A stretch of 64,000 nucleotides of DNA, taken from NCBI GenBank assembly GCA_024235795.1, contig JACKLR010000003.1:1-64000 (forward strand). The letters are read 5' to 3'. The notes beneath the pieces were generated by a model. It was not told the origin of the DNA and made no database searches. It saw only the letters and a program-made list of their open reading frames with translations. The DNA is from Burkholderiales bacterium (GTDB lineage: Bacteria; Pseudomonadota; Gammaproteobacteria; Burkholderiales; Nitrosomonadaceae). Both the position numbers and the translations under genes were made by a program. Of the stretch, positions 33,748 to 42,834 are shown one piece after another. The stretch's first letter is position 1. Each line of letters starts with the position of its first letter.

Positions 33748-35769
33748 TCAAACCAGATTCCGCTTAATGCGGCGATTCCAGTTTTTTGAAAAAACTCGTT
33801 TGTCTCTTTCATACGCATCTAGCTCTGCATCCAGATAAAAATTATTTTCATCACAATGCAATACCGTTCGCGTAACGGTTTTGATTTGCCAGTCACCGCG
33901 TTTAAGGCTTCTTGTCCACAGCGTTTCACCCCTGGCCGAACTAAAGTCGTCACCCTGGTAGGAATACCATTCTTCGGTTTTCCGCTGTACCGTAAGGTCT
34001 ATATCTTCGAGTTGGTAAATGCCGTTATCGTTAATCACTTCAAGCGTGGAGAAATCCGTATCCAGCTCCCGTATAACGCGCCAGTTATGATGACCTTCTG
34101 TTAACTGATGTTTTCCCCCGCTGGCCGATGCTTCCGCTTCAGGAAGACAGATATTGTCTTCCCGTACTGCACGGATGGGCAACAGCAAGCGGCTATTTGC
34201 GGTATAGACGCGCAATTGTGCCGATTGCGGCGGTGGCCATGCTAATGGAAAATATGATGAAGATACCGCTATACGAATACGGTGACCTTTCGGCAGGCGC
34301 TGTGCCACATCATTCAACTGTACGCGAACGAAATAGCGCTTTCCTGGCTGCAGCGGCGACGGGTTAGTATGACTGCCACGATGAGTAAGATTCAATATAC
34401 CGTAGGTCACACGCGTCACCTTGTTATCTGGCTGCATATCGGATAACCGTACGGCAATCATCGCCACCGGCCGGTCCGCTGACAATTCCAGCTCTAAAAC
34501 CGGTGCACCCAGCATTTCAAGCGTTTCCAGTAAAGGCGCTGTCGTGAACACCAATGCGCCACCGTCTTCCTCGCGCTGGTCATGTGGCAAGTCCGGCGTC
34601 GCACTATAGGAACACCACTTGCCGGCAAACAAGCCGTTGCTCAGAGGCGATTGCAGTGTCAAAACATGTTCCGCCACGTCTTCGTTCTCATCAACCAAAC
34701 GGTATTCATCAAGTTTGTACGTGCGCAATACGATATCAGGAGAAGGCCAACGCGTTTCGCTTATCCAGCGGCCATAGCGTTGATGATAAAACGTGGATGG
34801 CGGCATGCTGTCGAGCATCCATGCACGCAACATGGGTTCAGCCATTATGCCGGTTTCCTGGTTCTTGAGCCATTTGCCCCACCACCGTAAGCATTCCTGC
34901 AGAAATCCAATTGCCGGTCCAGGCACACCCAGGTGCGGATATTTATGACCCCACGGTCCGATCAACCCCAAACGGGGGCCCTGCAAATTCGTCAGCAACC
35001 GAAATACGGCATTAGAATAACCATCAGCCCAGCCACTAACCGCCATCACGGGAATAATTACTTTGGCATAATCTTCACAGATAGAGCCGTGCCGCCAGTA
35101 CTCATCACGGTGCTGATGTTGCAACCAGGTATCCAGCCAAAGTCCACTGCCCTGAAGCCGTTTACGCCATATGTCGCGCCATTTGTCACCGACGATTGCC
35201 GGATCAGGCGGCAGCGAATTATAGGCAAACATGGTTGAAGCCCAGGAAAGATTATCACCAAGCAAGCATCCACCCATATAATGTACATCATCCGCATAAC
35301 GGTCATCCGTGGAACAGACACTGACGATTGCTTTGAGTGCTGGGGGTTGCAGTGCGGCAATTTGCAGGCCATTAAAACCACCCCAGGAAATCCCTATCAT
35401 CCCAACATTGCCATCGCACCAGCGTTGCTGAATCAACCATTCAATAATTGCAACGCCATCTTCAAGTTCCTGCTGCAGATATTCATCACACAATATACCT
35501 TCAGAATCACCACTGCCGCGTATATCCACGCGGACACAGGCGTAACCATGCCCGGCAAAGTACGGGTGCATGGTTTCATCGCGCAATCTGACACCATCAC
35601 GCTTGCGGTAAGGAATATATTCAAGTATGGCTGGAACCGGAACGGTTTCGGCACTATCCGGCATCCAGATACGGGCTGCTAGCCGGACGCCATCAGGTAA
35701 CGGTATCCATTGATGTTCTATATGCCGAAGCCTGTGCGGGAAATCCTCAACGATTTTCATGCTAACCAT
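33748..35769 (-). CDS. CocE/NonD family alpha/beta hydrolase (X-Pro dipeptidyl-peptidase-like)
   Basis: A 673-residue serine hydrolase. The nucleophile elbow is GISWGGFN (Ser of G-x-S-x-G), the acid is likely in SGWADGY and the base in GPWGHKYPH. The N-terminal ADIRG-like DIRGSGDSEGI block and the C-terminal jelly-roll domain (from about residue 400, with ELELSADRPVAMIAVRLSD) match the CocE/NonD group, which cleaves esters or amides. No signal peptide is seen. The gene begins 19 nt after the ATP-grasp gene and precedes the sulfotransferase, so it may act on the same compound. Confidence 0.92.
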   Translation of the reverse strand: MVSMKIVEDFPHRLRHIEHQWIPLPDGVRLAARIWMPDSAETVPVPAILEYIPYRKRDGVRLRDETMHPYFAGHGYACVRVDIRGSGDSEGILCDEYLQQELEDGVAIIEWLIQQRWCDGNVGMIGISWGGFNGLQIAALQPPALKAIVSVCSTDDRYADDVHYMGGCLLGDNLSWASTMFAYNSLPPDPAIVGDKWRDIWRKRLQGSGLWLDTWLQHQHRDEYWRHGSICEDYAKVIIPVMAVSGWADGYSNAVFRLLTNLQGPRLGLIGPWGHKYPHLGVPGPAIGFLQECLRWWGKWLKNQETGIMAEPMLRAWMLDSMPPSTFYHQRYGRWISETRWPSPDIVLRTYKLDEYRLVDENEDVAEHVLTLQSPLSNGLFAGKWCSYSATPDLPHDQREEDGGALVFTTAPLLETLEMLGAPVLELELSADRPVAMIAVRLSDMQPDNKVTRVTYGILNLTHRGSHTNPSPLQPGKRYFVRVQLNDVAQRLPKGHRIRIAVSSSYFPLAWPPPQSAQLRVYTANSRLLLPIRAVREDNICLPEAEASASGGKHQLTEGHHNWRVIRELDTDFSTLEVINDNGIYQLEDIDLTVQRKTEEWYSYQGDDFSSARGETLWTRSLKRGDWQIKTVTRTVLHCDENNFYLDAELDAYERDKRVFSKNWNRRIKRNLV

Positions 35770-35788
35770 TTACCATTTCGATTACCTG

Positions 35789-37096
35789 TCAACCGACAGG
35801 ATCAAGTTCGATATGCATTGCCCGCTGCACCTCGCGGTATTTTTGCAGTAATTCTTTCTGACTGTTACCGCCCAGAAAAATAACTGCGATTTCATAACTG
35901 TAACTGTCCTGATCCTTAAGTTCTGACAGGTGCATTCCGTTGTGGATATGCAATTGAATTTCCATATCCGGAAATGTTTGACTGAGCGCCAGCAAATCCT
36001 GCTTTGTGGGTGCGTGCCTGACATAAGCATCGTGATAAACGCGCCACATGAATTTGGCGGCGATTTTGTACTTCCCCTGGCGATGCGGAAAAGCGGGCTT
36101 TTCCCCCATTGCGAGCTCCAGCATAACCTTTTGATGTGTGGCACCATCAACATCACGGAACAGAGGGCAATGCGACTTGGAAATACGCGTATTAATTTCC
36201 AGCAGCCAGATCTTGTCATGTCCATTCTTTTTACGTTCCCAATAATATTCGATATTAAACGGGCCGTTATCGAAACCGATATGTTTAAGAAAGCGCTCCG
36301 TTACTGCAATCATTTCCTGTTGAATGCGCAGCGGAATGGTTGACGGATATTGATAACGCGAAAAACTCGAACGATGCTGGCCTTCCCGTATCGAATCAAC
36401 GGCACCATAAACGGTCACTTCACCATGATAGACGTAACCTTCAAGCGTGCACTGCCGTCCTCTTGAAATAATACCTTCAACAATACAATAATTACCATCA
36501 ATTGCAGCAACATCATCGGGCAGTTTTGCCAGTTTAAGCATATAGTTGAAAGGTTTGGCAAAACGAAAAATCTTCTTGCGAATCATCTCGATAGCATGCT
36601 CAAGTGCCGCATCATCATGCACCTTAAAACCCAGATGCGAGGAAGCAGCTTTCACTGGCTTGATCCAGAACGGGTATTCAACGGAAATCGTTTGACGAAA
36701 ATTGTCATCGAACGGATTGACGGCGCAAAAATCGGGAATATATTCAGGAATTACCTTTTTTTGCTCCAGCCGGCACCAGTACTTATGCTCGCAGATGAGC
36801 ACCGCTTCATAACTCGGAGAAGGCAAACCGTGCGACCGTCTGAGCAAAGGCAGCATAGTACTGACCGGAAAGTCCCAATAACCAACTATCGCATCAATAG
36901 AATCCGGAAACTGTTTTAAATGCGCGAGCGCACCTTCATAGAGTTCTTTTACCGGAAACTCGGGTCCCGCTTTAACCTGTTGATGGGTAAAAAGATCATG
37001 GAATTGATACTGCTTAGTAGTATCCAGTGCCTGCATTTGCGCCAAATTAAATTGGTCGGCACCAAAAACAAAAATATTTTTTTTAGCTGAATGCAT
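35789..37096 (-). CDS. ATP-grasp ligase family protein
   Basis: A 435-residue cytoplasmic protein with the ATP-grasp layout: a preceding Rossmann-like half, the LICEHKYWCRLEQKKVIPEY opening, a P-loop-like lysine segment FWIKPVKAASSHLGFKVHDD, and the metal site in WLLEINTRISKSHCPLFRD. Such enzymes join a carboxylate to an amine or thiol through an acyl phosphate. Substrate unknown. It is first of a minus-strand run with CocE hydrolase, sulfotransferase and thioesterase, and divergent from the DUF455 gene. Confidence 0.88.
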   Translation of the reverse strand: MHSAKKNIFVFGADQFNLAQMQALDTTKQYQFHDLFTHQQVKAGPEFPVKELYEGALAHLKQFPDSIDAIVGYWDFPVSTMLPLLRRSHGLPSPSYEAVLICEHKYWCRLEQKKVIPEYIPDFCAVNPFDDNFRQTISVEYPFWIKPVKAASSHLGFKVHDDAALEHAIEMIRKKIFRFAKPFNYMLKLAKLPDDVAAIDGNYCIVEGIISRGRQCTLEGYVYHGEVTVYGAVDSIREGQHRSSFSRYQYPSTIPLRIQQEMIAVTERFLKHIGFDNGPFNIEYYWERKKNGHDKIWLLEINTRISKSHCPLFRDVDGATHQKVMLELAMGEKPAFPHRQGKYKIAAKFMWRVYHDAYVRHAPTKQDLLALSQTFPDMEIQLHIHNGMHLSELKDQDSYSYEIAVIFLGGNSQKELLQKYREVQRAMHIELDPVG

Positions 37097-37270
37097 TGTG
37101 TACTGAACTAATCAATCGATAACAGACCCAGAAGCTCCTTTAAGATAACACATGCTGAGCAAACTTACATGTTTCCACTTCATTCAGCCGATTAATAGTC
37201 GAGTGTATCAATGATGCCTTTTCCCCGAACAAAAAGAACGCGATAATACTGTCTCACGATACTTCCGTTT

Positions 37271-38092
37271 ATGAAAATCTTTATGGAATCCCTGTATGAA
37301 GCGGCCAACCGCTGCTTGCAAACCTGCGAGATCGAAGAAAAACTGCGTTTGACGCAGCAAACCGCTACGGCATGGCGAAAAGGTTTATTTTCGCTCGAAT
37401 CAGCAAACAACCCTGAACCTATTGATGAACCGGGACGCCCGGCAAGGCCCGGTCTGGTTACACCTGGTAACGTGCCCAAGCGCCGTCTGGGTACAAAGAG
37501 TGGACTCGTCGCGCTTATTCACGCTGTGATACACATCGAATTCAATGCCATTAATCTTGCCTGGGATGCTGTGTATCGTTTTCGTTATCTCCCCGAAAAA
37601 TTTTACAGCGACTGGATACATGTTGCCGAAGAGGAAGCTTATCATTTTCAGTTATTGCGCAAACGACTGAATGCGTTTGGCCACGATTATGGTGATCTTC
37701 CGGCTCACAATGGTTTATGGGAAATGGCAAAAAAAACGGCTTTCGATCCAATGGTGCGTATGGCACTGGTGCCGCGCGTCCTGGAAGCCAGAGGGCTGGA
37801 TGTTACACCCGGCATCATAAAGCGCTTACACAGTACAGGTGAAGTAGAAACCGTCGCGATTCTGGAAATTATTTTACGAGATGAAATCGGACATGTAAAA
37901 ATCGGATCACACTGGTTTAAATATTTTTGTGACAAACGCGGATTGAGTTCCGATGAAACATTCCGCGAATTGCTTAAGCAATATTATACCGGCCAGCTGT
38001 CCGGTCCTTTTCATTATGAAGCGAGACAACAAGCAGGCTTTACAGCAATTGAATTAAAAGCACTGGAAAATATGGAAATTTCCAAATCTTAG
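37271..38092 (+). CDS. DUF455 ferritin-like protein
   Basis: A 273-residue protein of the DUF455 family. The iron-binding ferritin-like pattern is seen in VIHIEFNAINLAWD, HVAEEEAYHFQLL, PRVLEARGLD and LRDEIGHVKIGSHWF, giving four Glu and several His as in di-iron carboxylate proteins. The N-terminal part carries the RPGLVTPGNVPKRRLG block common to the family. Function not established; an oxygenase or iron role is possible. ATG at 37271 or 37283 could be used. It diverges from the ATP-grasp operon with 174 nt between starts. Confidence 0.88.
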   Translation: MKIFMESLYEAANRCLQTCEIEEKLRLTQQTATAWRKGLFSLESANNPEPIDEPGRPARPGLVTPGNVPKRRLGTKSGLVALIHAVIHIEFNAINLAWDAVYRFRYLPEKFYSDWIHVAEEEAYHFQLLRKRLNAFGHDYGDLPAHNGLWEMAKKTAFDPMVRMALVPRVLEARGLDVTPGIIKRLHSTGEVETVAILEIILRDEIGHVKIGSHWFKYFCDKRGLSSDETFRELLKQYYTGQLSGPFHYEARQQAGFTAIELKALENMEISKS

Positions 38093-38124
38093 GTTTTGTA
38101 TCAAATTAGAATTCTTTCTGGCAA

Positions 38125-39369
38125 TTAATCCGACGAATTAATCATGTCGTTGATACGGCTTGCCCAGGCCAGTGCTTCCAGTTCCAGTTGCGTAAATTCG
38201 TCCATACTGAGGAAACCCAATTCTGCCAGCATCGTTGAAACCGTCTCAAATTCACCTTTTTCATGTGCTTCTATCAAGGCCAGTTGACGGCCCAGATACC
38301 CCCGTCTCGACAGTAACGCTTCGCTCATATCTTTCTGAATACTAAGCGTTTCCACAAGTTCGGACATTTTCATACCAAGCAACGTATCCAGTAATGATAA
38401 TACACCCACCATAAATGCGCGGTCCTGATGATTTTTATCATGCGGCCTGTCTGCTATTGCGATTGATTCGAGTAACTTTCCACGAATTGCTGCTGTATGC
38501 ACTAACGCATCTGATGAACTGCCATCTTTTTGTTTGGCGGTGTAGAGTAATATCTGCACCCATCGCTGAAGTTGTTTACGGCCCAGTATCATGATGGCCC
38601 GTTTTATGGAATTTATTGTTTTTGACAATCCCGTTCCAGCCGAATTGACCATACGCATCAGGTTATAGCTCAGGCCAGGCTGATACTTAAGTTCGTTTTC
38701 AATCTCTGAAATATCACTGTCTTTTATTATAAGTAGCAGCAGTTTCAACAATGACAGTTTGGATGGGTCAATCCGTTTGCCTGAAATTATTTCCGGCTTC
38801 GCAAAATAAAAACCTTGCAGCATATTAAAGCCAAGATCCAGGCATTTCTTTGCTATTTCACGGTTTTCAACTTTTTCTGCAAGCAACAAAACAGGCCATC
38901 GCTTCAATTTCTTAGTCAGACTGGATAATTCATTATCATCCAAAACACTCACGTTCACTTTAACCACATTAACCAATGGCAGCAAACGATCAAACTGTTC
39001 ATCCAAATGAGTCACATTAGAAAGCGCTATTTGATATCCCTTCTGCTTTAACTCGGAGCAACGTTGCATTATGTCATTGTTAATTTCAACATTTCTTAAT
39101 ATCTCAAAAACAATATGTTTCTTGGGAAGCAGGAAAACTGCATCACCCAATAAAAATTTTCCATCGACCTTAATAAAAGCACGACGGTTGCCCATGACAT
39201 TTTCAATCCCTAATTGCCCGTAAGTATCAATAATGACATTTGCAGATGCTGCCAAGTTGTCTGTAACGTTCACTTCATTCTGTTGATTGGAACGAAATAA
39301 CAATTCAAATGCCACTATCTTTTGTTTGCTGTCTAGAATTGGTAGTCTGCCAAGAAAGACTTCTTTCAT
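38125..39369 (-). CDS. EAL-HDOD signalling protein (YuxH type)
   Basis: A 414-residue protein with an N-terminal EAL-related domain (about 1-200) followed by a HDOD domain (about 205-400). The EAL start EVFLGRLPILDSKQKIVAFELLF has ELLF in place of EALLR, and later metal-binding residues appear degenerate, so it probably binds rather than cuts cyclic di-GMP, or neither. The HDOD part has QPGLSYNLMRMVNS and RAIMILGRKQLQRW. It is the third HDOD protein of the window but not closely linked to the other two. Confidence 0.9.
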   Translation of the reverse strand: MKEVFLGRLPILDSKQKIVAFELLFRSNQQNEVNVTDNLAASANVIIDTYGQLGIENVMGNRRAFIKVDGKFLLGDAVFLLPKKHIVFEILRNVEINNDIMQRCSELKQKGYQIALSNVTHLDEQFDRLLPLVNVVKVNVSVLDDNELSSLTKKLKRWPVLLLAEKVENREIAKKCLDLGFNMLQGFYFAKPEIISGKRIDPSKLSLLKLLLLIIKDSDISEIENELKYQPGLSYNLMRMVNSAGTGLSKTINSIKRAIMILGRKQLQRWVQILLYTAKQKDGSSSDALVHTAAIRGKLLESIAIADRPHDKNHQDRAFMVGVLSLLDTLLGMKMSELVETLSIQKDMSEALLSRRGYLGRQLALIEAHEKGEFETVSTMLAELGFLSMDEFTQLELEALAWASRINDMINSSD

Positions 39370-39625
39370 ATCTGATCCTGTTTGTCCCTGATCTATTTAC
39401 ATACCCATTGCTTATCGTCTTTTCACCGTCCAACTTGAGTCGGGTACTACACTATAAACGTATGTAATCACCAGCATGTTTCAAAAATTTTCTGCTCGCC
39501 GCAATTCAGAAATGAGTTATGGAAAGCCTTGTGAATAACATGACAAATTGCCCAAATGACTTGTAGCGGAAAACAACTTTGAAACAAGTTTATGGAGTCT
39601 GGGACATAGCGCCACTGTTCAATGC

Positions 39626-40780
39626 TTACAAAATGGGCTGGGAGTTTTCACCCTTCTCATACACGATATGCGCCCGTCCGACCAATAACGGATCAAGTGA
39701 TCCAATATGGTCACTATTTTTATTAGCATACGGCAATTTGTGCAGCACGTAGCGCATGGCATTGAGCCGCGCCCGTTTCTTACAATCGGATTTGATGACT
39801 GTCCAGGGTGAGTCTGCGGTATCGGTGTAATAGAACATCGCTTCTTTCGCCTTGGTATATTCCGCCCACTTATCCAATGACGCCTTATCAATAGGTGATA
39901 ACTTCCATTGTTTTAAAGGATGGGTTTCTCGTTCCTTAAATCTGCGGCGCTGCTCTTTTCGGCTAACGGAAAACCAGAACTTAATCAGATAGATGCCACT
40001 GCGTACTAAATTGCGTTCAAATACAGGCGTCTGCTGCATGAATTCCAGGTATTCCTCTTCGGCGCAAAACCCCATGACGCGCTCAACGCCCGCCCGGTTA
40101 TACCAGGACCGATCAAACAGCACGATTTCACCGACTGTTGGCAAATGCTGGATATAGCGCTGGAAATACCACTGGCCTTGTTCAATTTCCGATGGTTTTT
40201 CCAATGCCACCACGCGTGCACCCCGCGGATTTAGGTGTTCCATGAATCGCTTGATTGTTCCACCTTTCCCGGCTGCATCGCGCCCCTCAAACAAAATAAT
40301 GACGCGCTTTTTGTTTTCCCTGACCCAGGATTGTAGCTTCAACAATTCGACTTGTAACTGATATTTGTCTCTTTCATAATTCTTACGCGTCATTAAATTC
40401 TTATACGGATAGCCGCCTTCCCGCCAATCCTTTGCCAACTCCTCGTCAGAATTTACTTTTTTTCGGGTGATAAACGGAATTTTTTTTACTAACTCGTTGC
40501 GCAGCCGATGTGCGTCATCCGGTGACATGCCACCAATAACGGCTTCAAGTGTTCTGGCCAATTCTGCTGTATCACCGGGCCTGATATTACTCAGAATATC
40601 TTGCAGTTCAGTCTCTTTGGAAGTTTGCGCCGCTTTGATCGCCTCATTCACTTCATACGATTCAATACCATTTTCAGTTAATTCCGGCGCGATATCACCC
40701 TCATCGACAATACGATAACGCCTGCGTATTTCAGAAGATTTATTTGTTTCCAAAGCATTTAATGTTTCTTTCTTTTCCAT
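39626..40780 (-). CDS. ppk2: Polyphosphate kinase 2
   Basis: A 384-residue cytosolic kinase. Walker A EGRDAAGKGGTIKRFMEHL lies near residues 165-183, and the Walker B/lid region FDRSWYNRAGVERVMGFC follows; KFWFSVSRKEQRRRF and SPIDKASLDKW complete the PPK2 core. Roughly the first 125 residues form a helical extension. PPK2 uses polyphosphate to phosphorylate nucleoside mono- or diphosphates. It stands alone between EAL-HDOD and the TRAP genes. Confidence 0.94.
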   Translation of the reverse strand: MEKKETLNALETNKSSEIRRRYRIVDEGDIAPELTENGIESYEVNEAIKAAQTSKETELQDILSNIRPGDTAELARTLEAVIGGMSPDDAHRLRNELVKKIPFITRKKVNSDEELAKDWREGGYPYKNLMTRKNYERDKYQLQVELLKLQSWVRENKKRVIILFEGRDAAGKGGTIKRFMEHLNPRGARVVALEKPSEIEQGQWYFQRYIQHLPTVGEIVLFDRSWYNRAGVERVMGFCAEEEYLEFMQQTPVFERNLVRSGIYLIKFWFSVSRKEQRRRFKERETHPLKQWKLSPIDKASLDKWAEYTKAKEAMFYYTDTADSPWTVIKSDCKKRARLNAMRYVLHKLPYANKNSDHIGSLDPLLVGRAHIVYEKGENSQPIL

Positions 40781-40993
40781 AGCAATTTCACGAAGTCAGT
40801 TTATTTAGAACTAGTCTACCTGATAAAATGGCTAACAATCACTAATTGACCTACCGTTTATACCTTCTGTTTGTCAATTCGACCGGCTAAGCGCATAAAG
40901 AAGGACTGAGCGAGTTATTCATGATTTCTGCCCTGCTCAACGCTTTAGCGCATCTTAACAGTTCTCAAGTCTCTGATAAATGCAGCACCGACA

Positions 40994-42277
40994 TCAGAAT
41001 ACCCGAACAATCCCTGGAAACAACATCACAATGACCAATGCAATCAATTGTAAAAAAATGAATGGAATCACGCCGCGGTATATTTCCATCGTGCTAATGG
41101 ATTCGGAGGCAACGCCACGCAAATAAAACAATGAAAACCCGAAAGGTGGCGTCAAAAAGGAAGCCTGTAAATTTAAAGCAATTAGAATACCAAACCAGAG
41201 CGGATCAATACCCAGTTTAAGCAGGACCGGTGCGATCATAGGAACGAATATATAGGCAATCTCGACAAAATCTATGAAAAACCCCAGTAGGAAAATAATA
41301 ATCATCATCAGCACGACAAAACCCCATTGACCACCAGGAATATATTTCATAATTTCTTCAACCGCTTCATCGCCACCCGTATAGGTAAACACCATCGAGA
41401 AAAATGTCGCCCCCGCCAGAATGGTAAATACCATGGCACTGATTTTCGTGGTTTCCATTGCAACCTGATGCAGCATTGAAAAACGCAGGCTACCTCCAAA
41501 CAATGCAAGAATAATAGCACCGACAGCACCCATCGCTGCTGATTCGGTCGGCGTGGCAACACCTGCAATAACGGTACCCAAAACCACTACAACCAGCATT
41601 AATGCAGGGGCTATCGCCTTAACCGCCCGCCAATAATCCAAAGCGGCAAGTTTCGTACTGCGTGGCAAAGGTGGTGCGAATTCTTTTTTCAAATAGGCGA
41701 CAGCCAGACAAAAAAATACATATAGCACGACCAGCAACAGGCCCGGCAACAGTGCCGCACGATAAAAATCACCAACCGGTTGGTGCAAAACATCACCCAG
41801 AATAATGAGCACGATAGATGGCGGAATAATCTGACCCAATGTTCCCGAAGCGCAAATTACGCCACTGGCCAGCTGTTTATCATAATGATATTTCAACATC
41901 ACGGGCAGAGCGATCAACCCCATGGTCACAACCGAAGCACCGACCACTCCGGTCGATGCGGCCAGCAGCATGCCCACGACAACAGTTGAAACCGCCAGTC
42001 CACCACGGACATGTCCGAATAACAACCCCATGGATTCAAGCATTCGTTCCGCGATGCCGGACTTCTCCAGAATCAAGCCCATAAAAATAAAGAGCGGCAC
42101 GGCCATTAACGTGACATTGGTCATAATGGCGTGCATACGATAGGCGACCAGCAGAAAAAGATCAAGGCCTTGGGTGTACAAGCCAAAAAACACCGCCACG
42201 CCGCCAAAAGTGAATGCAACAGGATAACCCAGCGTCAGCATCAGCAGACAGACAACAAACATGATCACTGCGATCAT
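40994..42277 (-). CDS. dctM: TRAP transporter large permease, DctM type
   Basis: A 427-residue membrane protein with about 12 hydrophobic spans. Family hallmarks are the VAVPLFIFMGLILEKSGIAE segment, GVVGASVVTMGLIALPVML, ASGTLGQIIPPSIVLIILGD and a final YLRGVASESISTMEIYRGV. It forms the sodium-driven channel of a TRAP transporter for organic acids. The start overlaps the DctQ stop by 4 nt. No periplasmic binding protein (DctP) gene is adjacent, so the substrate cannot be named. Confidence 0.94.
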   Translation of the reverse strand: MIAVIMFVVCLLMLTLGYPVAFTFGGVAVFFGLYTQGLDLFLLVAYRMHAIMTNVTLMAVPLFIFMGLILEKSGIAERMLESMGLLFGHVRGGLAVSTVVVGMLLAASTGVVGASVVTMGLIALPVMLKYHYDKQLASGVICASGTLGQIIPPSIVLIILGDVLHQPVGDFYRAALLPGLLLVVLYVFFCLAVAYLKKEFAPPLPRSTKLAALDYWRAVKAIAPALMLVVVVLGTVIAGVATPTESAAMGAVGAIILALFGGSLRFSMLHQVAMETTKISAMVFTILAGATFFSMVFTYTGGDEAVEEIMKYIPGGQWGFVVLMMIIIFLLGFFIDFVEIAYIFVPMIAPVLLKLGIDPLWFGILIALNLQASFLTPPFGFSLFYLRGVASESISTMEIYRGVIPFIFLQLIALVIVMLFPGIVRVF

Positions 42278-42822
42278 AATTTTTCCTGATGCGCTGATGT
42301 AATATGGGTCATTTCGGTATCGCCGCCCAGTATTCTGATATTTCGTGAAATAACAGCGAATGCCTGAATCAAAACCAGAAAATAACCGAGTGGAAGCAGT
42401 GCCTTGAACGCAAACCGATAAGGCAATCCACCCGGATCGTTAGATACTTCCCGAACTTCATACGCGTAAGCAACAAAATCGTAAGAGCTATACACAATCA
42501 ACGTGCACATCGGGATAACAAAAAACACTGTACCGAAAATATCGACGACAGCTTTCTTCCGCTTGGACATTTTTGCATAAAAAACGTCAACACGGACATT
42601 GGCGTCTTCACGCATGGTATACGCAGCGCCGAGCAAAAAAACGGCAGCGAACAAATGCCATTCCAATTCCTGCATGGCAATTGAGCCCGATTCAAACGCA
42701 TAGCGTGCAATGACATCAACAAAAACGATTGCAATCATGAAAATGCATAACCAACCGGCCAGCCAGCCAAACGCTCCCGAAATTCGACCTGCCACACGCT
42801 CAAATTTCCGCAAGGCGTTCAT
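42274..42822 (-). CDS. dctQ: TRAP transporter small permease, DctQ type
   Basis: A 182-residue protein with four membrane spans (about 17-40, 53-72, 93-115, 135-158). The SGSIAMQELEWHLFAAVFLLG segment and YTMREDANVRVDVFYAKM are diagnostic of DctQ. It partners the DctM gene that follows (4-nt overlap) and lies 12 nt after pmbA, so the three may be one transcript. Confidence 0.93.
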   Translation of the reverse strand: MNALRKFERVAGRISGAFGWLAGWLCIFMIAIVFVDVIARYAFESGSIAMQELEWHLFAAVFLLGAAYTMREDANVRVDVFYAKMSKRKKAVVDIFGTVFFVIPMCTLIVYSSYDFVAYAYEVREVSNDPGGLPYRFAFKALLPLGYFLVLIQAFAVISRNIRILGGDTEMTHITSAHQEKL

Positions 42823-42834
42823 AACCCGTAATAC

